This document shows, in pieces, positions 1 to 6,503 of a stretch of DNA of 13,592 nucleotides (position 1 is the stretch's first letter; each line of letters starts with the position of its first letter). This DNA is from Endomicrobiia bacterium. GTDB lineage: Bacteria; Elusimicrobiota; Endomicrobiia; Endomicrobiales; Endomicrobiaceae. The stretch spans positions 1-13,592 of the forward strand of contig BNVT01000024.1 of the NCBI GenBank assembly GCA_025998295.1, written 5' to 3'. The notes under the pieces are model-generated. The model saw only the letters and a program-made list of their open reading frames with translations. It was not told the origin of the DNA and searched no databases. Both the position numbers and the translations under genes were made by a program.

Positions 1-1288
1 CCGCCGCCAGGGCCATCACTACCCGGTGATCCCCGTGCCCGCTCACGGTTCCGCCGTGTAAGGCACACCGCTGCGCGGCCGCAGTATTACTGTTGCCGTG
101 AATGATGATGCCATCGGGCCGTTCTTGAATATCCGCGCCGAGTTTTCCCAGCACAGAAGCCATTACCGCGATGCGGTCGGTTTCTTTTATCCGTGCGTGG
201 GCCACATTGACCAGTGCAGTGGTCCCTTCGGCGTAACAGCCAAGGATCGCCATGATGGGGAGCAGGTCCGGCGTGTCATTAAGATCGAATTCGCCGCCCT
301 TGAGTGCGCCGGAGCGGGACACCGTGAGCTGCCATTCGCTTCCGGCAGAACCGGCGCTTTCAACTTTTTCCCACTTCACTGAAGCGCCCATTTTTTGCAG
401 CATGTCGAAGATCGCCTTGTCGCCCTGCGGGTCATTGGGGTCCAGGCCCAGGAGGGTGACGGGACCGCCGCCGATAATAGCGGCAGCGCCGGGAAATGCG
501 GCGGATGAAAAATCGCCGGGCACGGGGCCCTTCGTGCTTTTGTATGATGCGCCGCCGGGGATGCGGAAACAGGAGAAGTTATCGTCAGTCTCATAGTGAA
601 TGCCCTGGGCGTCCAAATAGGAAAGGGTCATTTCGATGTAGGGCCTTTCGTTGAGGAGGGGCACGTCAATTTCTGTGACGGTTCCCGCCGGAACCAAGGG
701 CGCCGCAAGCAGTATCGCTGAAAGGTACTGGCTCGTGGGGCAGGGGAGGCTGACCCGGCCGCCCTTCCATGGGCCCCGGATGCTTATGGGCGCGCAGCCG
801 TTCCCATTTTTTGATTCCGTCCGTATGCCCAAACCGGTAAGGGCTTCCAGCAAGGGCGCTGCGCTGCGCCGCCTGATCTGCTCGTCCCCGTCAAATTCGA
901 CGGGCGATGATCCCAAGGCCGCCACTGCCAGCGCAAGAAAAAGAGTGGTGCCGGAATTGCCGACATCAATTGGCCGGGCCGAGGTTTTCAGGTTTCCGTT
1001 GTTCACTCCAAAGCCGATGCCGCGTACCGTATACCCGGCAAGTTTTTCACCGCGTTCATCGGGGGGATTGGCGCATTGCGGATCGGCCGAACGGTGTTCG
1101 GTAATCTCTGCGCCAAGGGCGCGGCAGGCGGCAACACAGGAGCGGGCGTCCAGACTGTCCAGGGGATAGTCAATCTCAGAAACGCCGTCCGCAAGGGCGG
1201 CGATAAGGAGCCGACGGATGGTGTGGGACTTGGAGGCGGGAACCCTAAAGGTTCCGGTAAAGCGGTGCGGGGCAATGACGGCGTTCAT
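1..1288 (-). CDS. aroA: 3-phosphoshikimate 1-carboxyvinyltransferase (EPSP synthase), 3' end cut by window edge
   Basis: This enzyme joins phosphoenolpyruvate to shikimate-3-phosphate, the sixth step of the shikimate pathway, in the cytoplasm. I translated the minus strand from the ATG at 1288 and read 429 codons without a stop to the window edge, so only the last part is missing. Family signatures appear in order: PASKSHTIR (Lys20, Ser21, Arg25), GNSGTT (111-115), TSQYLSA (185-191), GDFSSAAF (258-265), TPDLLP with Asp341, RIKETDRI (366-373) and GHGDHR (417-422). These match substrate-contact residues of E. coli AroA (K22, S23, R27, N94, G96, S170, Q171, D313, K340, R344, R386). Oddly, the residue aligned with E. 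coli Arg100 is Phe117 and the next, Pro101, is Leu118. There is no Shine-Dalgarno sequence before the start, but a -10-like TAAACT lies 6 nt upstream. Lineage-typical high GC. Confidence 0.95.
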   Translation of the reverse strand, partial: MNAVIAPHRFTGTFRVPASKSHTIRRLLIAALADGVSEIDYPLDSLDARSCVAACRALGAEITEHRSADPQCANPPDERGEKLAGYTVRGIGFGVNNGNLKTSARPIDVGNSGTTLFLALAVAALGSSPVEFDGDEQIRRRSAAPLLEALTGLGIRTESKNGNGCAPISIRGPWKGGRVSLPCPTSQYLSAILLAAPLVPAGTVTEIDVPLLNERPYIEMTLSYLDAQGIHYETDDNFSCFRIPGGASYKSTKGPVPGDFSSAAFPGAAAIIGGGPVTLLGLDPNDPQGDKAIFDMLQKMGASVKWEKVESAGSAGSEWQLTVSRSGALKGGEFDLNDTPDLLPIMAILGCYAEGTTALVNVAHARIKETDRIAVMASVLGKLGADIQERPDGIIIHGNSNTAAAQRCALHGGTVSGHGDHRVVMALAA

Positions 1289-1294
1289 GGAAAC

Positions 1295-1323
1295 AGTTTA
1301 TCAGGTCCCGGCGGGGCGGTAAA
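1295..1323 (-). promoter_or_regulatory. Candidate aroA promoter, leaderless layout
   Basis: Reading the minus strand, TTTACC (1323-1318), a 17-nt spacer and TAAACT (1300-1295) resemble sigma-70 -35 and -10 elements, each matching 4 of 6 consensus bases. Only GTTTCC separates the -10 from the aroA ATG, so transcription would begin at or next to the start codon. The hexamers are modest, and support comes mainly from the same layout at other genes in this window. Confidence 0.4.
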
Positions 1324-1390
1324 TGGCGCCGGGCGCCTCTGCGTGCCCCGGCAACGGCGGTTTTTCGCAGTTGTGATATGAATGAGGAAA

Positions 1391-1624
1391 TTATGCAGAT
1401 TGAACTGCGATCTCCTTGCGGACAAGTTCGTTGATGATTTGCCCTACGCTGGTGTGGGCGGCTTCCGCCTTGCCGCGCAGCCAGGTCGCGGATAGATCGT
1501 CCATGCCCAGGATACGCGCCTCCCGCTGGGAGAGCCAACCCGATCCGTTGGGGCCAAGTTTGGGCGGATTCTTGGTAAAGTACTCATCCCAATAGTCCGC
1601 TTCTTCATCAGTCATTTTAGCCAT
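1391..1624 (-). CDS. Antitoxin-like small protein, partner of the upstream BrnT-like protein
   Basis: A 77-residue protein rich in acidic residues near its N-terminus (TDEEADYWDEYF) with a C-terminal helix SVGQIINELVRKEIA that looks like the DNA-binding or dimerising part of small antitoxins. Similar proteins with the motif 'YFTKNPPK-GPNG-G' are familiar to me as second genes of toxin-antitoxin pairs. The inferred role is neutralising the neighbouring toxin and repressing the operon. It starts 9 nt after the toxin gene stops. A clear Shine-Dalgarno AGGAG overlaps the toxin TAG stop and sits 7 nt before the ATG, so the two genes are probably translated together. It is not a classic BrnA, whose ribbon-helix-helix has a recognisable N-terminal strand. 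Function rests on context, not on a firm family match. Confidence 0.75.
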   Translation of the reverse strand: MAKMTDEEADYWDEYFTKNPPKLGPNGSGWLSQREARILGMDDLSATWLRGKAEAAHTSVGQIINELVRKEIAVQSA

Positions 1625-1633
1625 AATTGTCTC

Positions 1634-1885
1634 CTACAAATCGAGTCCTGCGAGAAAGCCCTTTTGAAGTTTTCTCGCATGAAATACATTGATAGTGTTA
1701 TCGTCAATTGGGTTATACAACACTTCAATCAGGTTCCACTTGGCGTCAAAGCCGACAACGCCGTATTTATCGGGGAAGTCTGTCAGCGGGGCATCGTATG
1801 CTTTGTTTTTAAGCGCATGGCGAATATCTTGCTCGGTGTAGCTGTGTTTGAATGCAGAAGGTCTGAACTCAATGACGAGGTCCAC
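1634..1885 (-). CDS. BrnT-like / DUF4258-like small toxin candidate
   Basis: An 83-residue protein with the pattern EFRPSAFKHSYTEQDIRHAL, then a beta-rich middle (KYGVVGFDAKWNLIEVLYN) and a C-terminal NVFHARKLQKGF. This layout (N-terminal helix containing 'H-.-T-.-DI', central strands giving 'GFD..G/WNLIEV', and a final 'HAR' motif) is that of small BrnT/RelE-like ribonuclease toxins that travel with a downstream antitoxin. It is the first gene of a two-gene operon, toxin before antitoxin as in BrnTA. The start is GTG at 1885; an in-frame TAG lies four codons upstream, so no much longer form is possible. AGGGAC immediately before the GTG is too close to be a normal ribosome site; a TAGATT -10-like hexamer precedes it by 6 nt. 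Ribonuclease activity is inferred. Confidence 0.75.
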   Translation of the reverse strand: MDLVIEFRPSAFKHSYTEQDIRHALKNKAYDAPLTDFPDKYGVVGFDAKWNLIEVLYNPIDDNTINVFHARKLQKGFLAGLDL

Positions 1886-1891
1886 GTCCCT

Positions 1892-1920
1892 AATCTAGCA
1901 CAAAAGCAACGCGAAAGCAA
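1892..1920 (-). promoter_or_regulatory. Candidate promoter of the toxin-antitoxin pair, leaderless layout
   Basis: On the minus strand TTGCTT (1920-1915), a 17-nt spacer and TAGATT (1897-1892) lie so that only 6 nt separate the -10 from the GTG start at 1885. The -10 matches 4 of 6 consensus bases and the -35 only 3 of 6. Spacing is ideal, hexamers are weak. Confidence 0.35.
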
Positions 1921-1977
1921 GGTGGCAGGTGGGCGCGCAGGGGTGACCGGGCGCCGGGGAGTGAAAATCGTCACAAA

Positions 1978-2160
1978 ATGACCTTGGCAAGCCTTAGCCT
2001 TGGTCTGCGCTCTCTGATACAGGCGGTAGAGGGCTTATCCGAAGGGGACCAGAAACTGGTACTGAAAAGCGCCTTGCATCTGTCAGAAGAATTGAAAAAA
2101 CGGGAAGCCCCTCAAAACGCCACCGGGCCGGGGGTACCATGTACTCCTCGCCACCGGTGA
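1978..2160 (+). CDS. Small hypothetical protein, doubtful
   Basis: A 60-codon reading frame. Its first 42 residues form a plausible amphipathic helical protein (LGLRSLIQAVEGL, then LVLKSALHLSEELKKRE) with alternating hydrophobic and charged positions, whereas the last 18 residues are proline- and arginine-rich and look like read-through into non-coding DNA. I see no Shine-Dalgarno sequence at a usable distance (GGGGAG is about 16 nt upstream) and no good promoter. It runs divergently from the toxin-antitoxin pair and toward the end of the Ig-repeat gene. It may be a genuine small gene, the 5' remnant of a longer one, or chance. I do not recognise a family. Confidence 0.35.
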   Translation: MTLASLSLGLRSLIQAVEGLSEGDQKLVLKSALHLSEELKKREAPQNATGPGVPCTPRHR

Positions 2161-2175
2161 GGTCAAAAGGTGTCA

Positions 2176-2191
2176 GCCGCCATTAGGCGAC
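2176..2191 (-). terminator. Short hairpin just after the Ig-repeat lipoprotein gene
   Basis: GCCGCC and GGCGAC pair across ATTA to give a 6-bp stem with one G-U pair, 22 nt beyond the stop codon of the gene at 2214. No T-run follows on the minus strand, so it is at best a weak or factor-assisted terminator. The core GCCGC(C/T)ATTAGGCG recurs after the next upstream gene (3704-3719). Confidence 0.3.
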
Positions 2192-2213
2192 GACCGCCTT
2201 TTCGGCAAAAGCG

Positions 2214-3532
2214 TTAAAAGGCCCGGATAGCCCGAACGCGCATGATAGCATCCTTCTTGGAAACGCCAGGACGCCCGTCAGTGAAATCACGTGAAAACAC
2301 CAGCGAATCATTGTACACTGAAGAAGATGCGTACAAGGCCGCGATGTCGGTTCCTGTCCCTCCGGGATTAGAATAATAGTCATAGTTGTTAGAGATGACG
2401 CGCCTACTCCAGTTTAAGAGGCCTATATCCACACGAGCCGCTTCAAGGTAGTGGCAGGTTACGCCGTTTGAGGTAAAACCCTTGCGGTTTACATAGAAGA
2501 TTCTCCCACCGCCGGAGCCCTGGTCGCCGATGGCGTAGGTGCCCGATTTATAGACCTTTACGGATTTTGAGGGGGCAATGGTATAGCCCGGCGGGTCCCG
2601 CACTTCCACGTTAATATAACCGCTTGCAGTTATGCCTGATACGGTAAGTTGATACGTTGTCCCTGAGCCGGTCAGGGCTTCGGCCCATGTACCGGTGCCA
2701 TTTTTGGTTATGATGATGTGCCTCGCCTCCAGGCCCGTGATGGGCGCGCTGAAGGTCAGGGTCAGCGTGGAGGTGGTTGCGATGCCAGCAGAGCCGTTGG
2801 CGGTCAGGTTGCTGTATACACGGGTATATATTTAACCGCCACGGTTTTTGAGGCGGGGGTAATGGTATAGCCCGGCGGGTTAGACACCGCCACGGTAATA
2901 GTACCGTCTGAAGTTATGCCTGTTACGGTAAGTTGATACGTTGTCCCTGAGCCGGTCAGGACACCTTTGGTTGTACCGGTACCATTAGGGATTATGGTGA
3001 TGTGGCTCGCCGTTAGGCCCGTGATGGGCTCGCTGAAGGTCAGGGTCAGCGTGGTGGTGGTGGCCGAGGCCGAGTCGTTGGCGGTCAGGGTGTTGAATGC
3101 TACAACGGTAGGCGTAGTATATTTAAATACCGCCACGGTTTTTGAGGCGGGGGTAATGGTATAGCCCGGCGGGTTAGACACCGCCACAGTAATAACACCG
3201 CCTGAAGTTATGCCTGTTACGGTAAGTTGATACGTTGGCCATGAGCCGGTCAGGGCACCTTTGGTTGTACCGGTACCATTAGCGGTTATGGTGATGTGGC
3301 TCGCCGTTAGGCCCGTGATGGGCTCGCTGAAGGTCAGGGTCAGCCTGGTGGTGGTGATGTCGGGGGCGGCCGAGCCGTTGGCGGCCAAGGTGAGGAATGT
3401 TACGGAACCGTCGCCATGGTATTCTTCGAGCAAATCACACCCCGCAAAGGAAAAGACCGCAAAGATGAGGGCAAGCGCGCCGCAGAATAGGGCGATCCGG
3501 TTTTTACTGACGGGATTCATCGTTTTGTTCAT
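2214..3532 (-). pseudogene. Ig-like repeat surface lipoprotein, broken by a frameshift
   Basis: The gene opens with a lipoprotein signal: positive N-terminus, hydrophobic stretch and lipobox FAGC with the lipidated Cys at residue 32, implying attachment to a membrane at the cell surface or periplasm. Three copies of a beta-sandwich Ig-like repeat follow (LTLTFSEPITGLTASHITI ... TYQLTVTGITSGGVITVAVSNPPGYTI), then a C-terminal domain starting YAIGDQGSGGGRIFYVN and ending RVRAIRAF. The first reading frame stops at 2804; the third repeat and C-terminal domain continue in another frame that is open from about 2831 down to the TAA at 2214. Copies 1 and 2 are offset by 294 nt (98 codons), but copies 2 and 3 by only 284 nt, so the linker has lost 10 nt. 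The C-terminal domain also seems shorter than its usual relatives, lacking their central tryptophan-rich part. AGGAG precedes the ATG by 7 nt. The break could be mutation or sequencing error. Confidence 0.8.
2540..3420 (-). repeat. Three tandem ~294-bp repeats encoding Ig-like modules
   Basis: The block TATGCCTGTTACGGTAAGTT with surrounding sequence recurs at about 2631 (diverged), 2915 and 3209 on the plus-strand reading. The two upstream copies (about 2836-3057 and 3130-3351) are nearly identical at DNA level, while the third is more diverged. Near-identity suggests recent duplication or gene conversion. Confidence 0.85.
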
Positions 3533-3561
3533 ATTTTTCTCCTGCTACTTACCAGTAAAAA

Positions 3562-3589
3562 AGCATAGCATGCATGGCGGCCTTGTCAA
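3562..3589 (-). promoter_or_regulatory. Sigma-70-like promoter of the Ig-repeat lipoprotein
   Basis: On the minus strand a perfect TTGACA (3589-3584), a 16-nt spacer and TATGCT (3567-3562, 4 of 6) precede the gene by about 30 nt, leaving a normal leader that carries the AGGAG ribosome site. A second TTGACA faces it on the plus strand at 3621-3626, but with no matching -10. Confidence 0.65.
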
Positions 3590-3703
3590 GGGCGGGCGGG
3601 CCTAGACCCGTATTTTGGGCTTGACACGTCCTAACATAGACGGTCCTCCGGCGTCCATTCTTCGAATTTCGGTAATATTTTGATTTGAAATGAGGCATTT
3701 CGT

Positions 3704-3719
3704 GCCGCTATTAGGCGGT
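3704..3719 (-). terminator. Short hairpin just after the FGE-fold gene
   Basis: GCCGC and GCGGT can pair across TATTAG (four Watson-Crick pairs plus one G-U) 11 nt after the stop codon at 3731. There is no T-run. It shares its core sequence with the hairpin after the neighbouring lipoprotein gene at 2176-2191. Confidence 0.25.
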
Positions 3720-3730
3720 TACTGTATAAA

Positions 3731-4792
3731 CTAGGGACGAACCACGCGGAAACCGACCTCGGGGTGACCGAGCGAAGGATCGGTGAAGCTCCGCTGGGCC
3801 GACCGCAGGCCCTGGTCGGTGGAGTGCCAACCACCGCCGCGTAGAACGCGGTGGCACCCCGAACCGGCGCGTAGACCGCGCTCGGACCTCATAATATCGC
3901 CTACCGGGTCTGTCTGAGCGGCGGTACTATAGTCACCGTACCAGTCCCAACACCATTCCCACACATTCCCATGCATATCGTACAATCCCCAGGAATTAGG
4001 CGTAAAACTACCTACCTCCCTTGTCCTGCTCCACGAGGAGTGCAATAATGCGTGAAGTGGCCTCCGGTACTTATCGTCATCGTAATTTGCCTGGCTGGTG
4101 GTGATGTTATTGCCGGTATTGAAAGGCCCGGTCGACCCCGCACGGCACGCATATTCCCATTCCGCCTCCGTGGGTAAGCGGTAGCCTGCTGACCGTGGGT
4201 CAGCTTGGGCATTGCGGTTCCATGTTACCGTCCGGTTGTCCCCGACCCCGCTTATCGTATACACCGGTGTTAAGCCTTCCCGTTGGCTCCGCTTGTTGCA
4301 GTATTCCATCGCGTCAAACCAGCTTATCTCCTCTACCGGAAGATTTGACCCCTCCCAGGTACTGGGGTTGGTCCGCATCACCGCCTCGTACTCCCCCTGT
4401 GTTACCTCGTATTTTCCCATAAAAAAACCGCTCACCGTTACCTGATGCTGCACTTCATTATCATTTCGCCCGGCCTCAGATGAAGGGCTGCCCATGGTAA
4501 AGGTCCCGCCGTTTATCCACACCATTGCGGGTACTGGCGGAGGCGGCGGGGCAGTATAGTGAGCTTTACTGTAATCAATATCGCCCTGGGTTAAATACAT
4601 GGGAGCGTTTAGCTTTATCCCGTTGAACACCGTAATGTAATCTCCGGGCCGGGCATTTTGGCGAATGACATCTTTATGCAGCACCCACCCGTTCACCCCG
4701 GAACCGGTAATTTCAACAGCGTCCCGGTCTTGTGCGGCAACAAAAGAAAAAGACAAAACCGCCAATACGACAAGTAAAGCAGCCTTTTTCAT
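3731..4792 (-). CDS. Secreted formylglycine-generating-enzyme-fold (SUMF1/C-type-lectin-like) protein without catalytic cysteines
   Basis: A 353-residue exported protein. Residues 1-20 are a signal peptide, probably cut after VAA. Residues 21-80 form an unrecognised small domain, followed by a proline-rich linker (81-89). Residues about 90-353 carry the FGE-sulfatase fold: VWINGGTFTMGS (91-102), FFMGKYEVTQGEYEAVM, YRLPTEAEWEYACRAG (204-219), WGLYDMHGNVWEWCWDWYG (268-286) and the terminal RVLRGGGW...GFRVVRP. True formylglycine-generating enzymes have two active-site cysteines in the segment after 'GGSW/Y'; here that segment reads HSTDQGLRSAQ with none, so sulfatase activation is unlikely and a ligand-binding surface role is a better guess. 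Stretch 314-350 resembles variable regions of retroelement-diversified proteins. No Shine-Dalgarno sequence; TATACT lies 8 nt before the ATG. Confidence 0.9.
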   Translation of the reverse strand: MKKAALLVVLAVLSFSFVAAQDRDAVEITGSGVNGWVLHKDVIRQNARPGDYITVFNGIKLNAPMYLTQGDIDYSKAHYTAPPPPPVPAMVWINGGTFTMGSPSSEAGRNDNEVQHQVTVSGFFMGKYEVTQGEYEAVMRTNPSTWEGSNLPVEEISWFDAMEYCNKRSQREGLTPVYTISGVGDNRTVTWNRNAQADPRSAGYRLPTEAEWEYACRAGSTGPFNTGNNITTSQANYDDDKYRRPLHALLHSSWSRTREVGSFTPNSWGLYDMHGNVWEWCWDWYGDYSTAAQTDPVGDIMRSERGLRAGSGCHRVLRGGGWHSTDQGLRSAQRSFTDPSLGHPEVGFRVVRP

Positions 4793-4800
4793 ACGGAGCC

Positions 4801-4829
4801 AGTATAGGCCGTATGACTGTTTTAGAAAA
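4801..4829 (-). promoter_or_regulatory. Candidate promoter of the FGE-fold gene, leaderless layout
   Basis: TATACT (4806-4801 on the minus strand) matches 5 of 6 consensus bases of a -10 and ends 8 nt before the ATG at 4792. The -35 position with a 17-nt spacer holds only TTTTCT (4829-4824, 3 of 6). The sequence GGCTCCGT between -10 and ATG has no ribosome-binding site. Confidence 0.45.
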
Positions 4830-4858
4830 GATAGGGGGTTTATGGCTGCATGGGGCTG

Positions 4859-4882
4859 TAGAATCTGCCGGTAGTGATTCTA
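4859..4882 (-). terminator. Hairpin directly after the lactate permease stop codon
   Basis: TAGAATC and GATTCTA (4859-4865 and 4876-4882) form a 7-bp perfect inverted repeat with a 10-nt loop, immediately beyond the TGA at 4883-4885. There is no following T-run, so this could be a 3' processing or stability hairpin rather than an intrinsic terminator. Confidence 0.35.
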
Positions 4883-6502
4883 TCAAAAAAAGAAGAAGGG
4901 CGCCGATGTGATCACAATCAGTACATAATAGATGAAGCAGGGCAGCATGTTGACCAGCAGGATCTTTCCTTCGCTGCCGGTAGCGCCGGTGGTGGATGTT
5001 ACGGCGATTACGTTGTTGATGCTGATGATGCTGGCAATGGAGCCCCCCGCCATTTGCAGTGCAATAATTCCTGCCGTATTAAAGCCCAACATGCGGGCGG
5101 TCTCGAACTGGAGGGGCGAAAACAGGAGCCCCGAAACCGTACAGGACCCGGAGACAAAGGCTCCGATAAGGCCGATGAGGGGGGAGACAAGCGGGAACAC
5201 CCGGCCCACCCCGTTCGCTAATGATGCGGCGATCTGCTGGAGCATACTGGGCAGTCCCGACTGGTTGACCGATGAATAGCGCATGATCTGTACCATGACC
5301 ACTCCGCAGAACAGGGCTATCGCCACAGCGGTTATTTGCCGCATTGTGCCCCGCCAAATCCTGCCGGTTTCCTTAAACGAAAGGCCAAAGAGCAATCCCG
5401 CGATAAGGGAAATCACCATGAAGGGGAATATCCCCGGATTGTAGGGGGCCGCGAAGGAATAGGTTGCCCCCTCCACACCCAAAATATTTGGGATGATAAT
5501 TTTGACGGACTGAAGTAATCCCTTTATTCCCAGCGCCGGGATGCGGGTAATGAGGAGCAGCGCCGCAATGATCACATAGGGGGACCATGCCTTGAGGAGG
5601 CTCATCTTTGGGGTTAAAGCCTCCGGGACTTTTTCGACAGCCGGGCCGCTTGCTCCCGGAAAATCCCACACATGCCGGGGCGTCAGGAATTTGAATTTCG
5701 CCGCGATTATCACCGCCCCAAGACCGATGAGGGAACCGATGATGGAAGGAAAGTCCGGCCCGGCAAATGTCCCCAACAGGTGATAGGGAACCACAAAGAC
5801 CGCCCCGGAAAAAAGGGCAAAGGGAAGTATTTCCAGCACGGACCGCAGCTTTCGTTCCTTCCCGAACATGACAACGATGATTGCACAAATTTGGAAAGGC
5901 ACCAGCAGGCCCCCTGCCCCCAAAAAAATACTGGTCAGCCGGGAAAATTCTTTGGTCCACGCTTCGACCGTGCCCCCCGCTGCAGCAATGTCCTCCGCTA
6001 AGGCGGCGATGCTGGTAAGGGACGGGGTGCCCACTGCGGCAAAGGGAACCGGGGTGCTGTTTGCCCCCAGCGCGGCAATGCAGGCCGCCGCCGGGGGGAA
6101 GCCGAGTCCCACGAGGAGGGGCGCAGCCAGGGCCGCAGGAGTTCCGAAACCGGCGGCCCCTTCCACAAAGGCCCCGAACATCCAGGCAATGATGATGATC
6201 TGTATCCGCCTGTCTGTGGAAATATTGCGGAACCCGGCATTAATGGCCTCAATGGCCCCGGCTGCCTTGAGGGTGTTGAGGAGCAGTATGGCCCCAAAGA
6301 TGATGAGCAGCACATCCCATGAGGAGAGGAAGCCCAGTATCCCGTAGGCAAGAACGGTGATCACTTCCATCTTCCATACCAGGAGCCCCAGAATGATGGA
6401 GACACTCAGGGACGCGGCCAGAGATTTTGCTGCGGGAAGGCGAAAGGCAATCATTAAAACCAGGGCAAGTACCAGCGGTACCGCAGCAATCAGCGCATAC
6501 AT
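4883..6502 (-). CDS. lctP: L-lactate permease family transporter
   Basis: A 539-residue polytopic inner-membrane protein of the lactate permease (LctP/LldP) family, which moves lactate or related hydroxy acids together with protons. Diagnostic sequence is [24 protein letters not shown], followed by [27 protein letters not shown], both near-invariant in the family, and [18 protein letters not shown] in the C-terminal half. Length is normal and about a dozen or more hydrophobic spans are visible. The gene begins one nucleotide after the stop of the diguanylate cyclase gene (TAG-T-ATG), so it very likely depends on that gene's transcript and on translational coupling; only a weak GGGG lies upstream. 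The protein ends in a run of four phenylalanines just before the stop. Whether lactate is imported or exported in this organism cannot be told from sequence. Confidence 0.93.
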   Translation of the reverse strand: MYALIAAVPLVLALVLMIAFRLPAAKSLAASLSVSIILGLLVWKMEVITVLAYGILGFLSSWDVLLIIFGAILLLNTLKAAGAIEAINAGFRNISTDRRIQIIIIAWMFGAFVEGAAGFGTPAALAAPLLVGLGFPPAAACIAALGANSTPVPFAAVGTPSLTSIAALAEDIAAAGGTVEAWTKEFSRLTSIFLGAGGLLVPFQICAIIVVMFGKERKLRSVLEILPFALFSGAVFVVPYHLLGTFAGPDFPSIIGSLIGLGAVIIAAKFKFLTPRHVWDFPGASGPAVEKVPEALTPKMSLLKAWSPYVIIAALLLITRIPALGIKGLLQSVKIIIPNILGVEGATYSFAAPYNPGIFPFMVISLIAGLLFGLSFKETGRIWRGTMRQITAVAIALFCGVVMVQIMRYSSVNQSGLPSMLQQIAASLANGVGRVFPLVSPLIGLIGAFVSGSCTVSGLLFSPLQFETARMLGFNTAGIIALQMAGGSIASIISINNVIAVTSTTGATGSEGKILLVNMLPCFIYYVLIVITSAPFFFF

Positions 6503-6503
6503 A

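Noticed and set aside
2534..3532. Programmed -1 frameshifting in the lipoprotein gene
   Set aside because: No slippery heptamer or downstream structure is visible in the overlap, and the 10-nt shortfall in repeat spacing explains the shift.
2967..3605. Plus-strand frames across the Ig-repeat region
   Set aside because: They are repetitive mirror images of the repeat-coding strand, start inside repeats, and give low-complexity Val-rich products.
3621..3649. Plus-strand promoter from TTGACA at 3621
   Set aside because: The -10 position at 16-18 nt is GC-rich and no plus-strand gene follows.
3631..3834. Frame overlapping the end of the FGE-fold gene and its downstream DNA
   Set aside because: No ribosome site or recognisable motif, and most of its length is the out-of-frame tail of the FGE-fold gene.
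5373..5960. 195-codon frame overlapping the lactate permease in another minus-strand frame
   Set aside because: The permease frame matches a well-known family throughout this stretch; the overlapping product is proline/glycine/arginine-rich with no motif.
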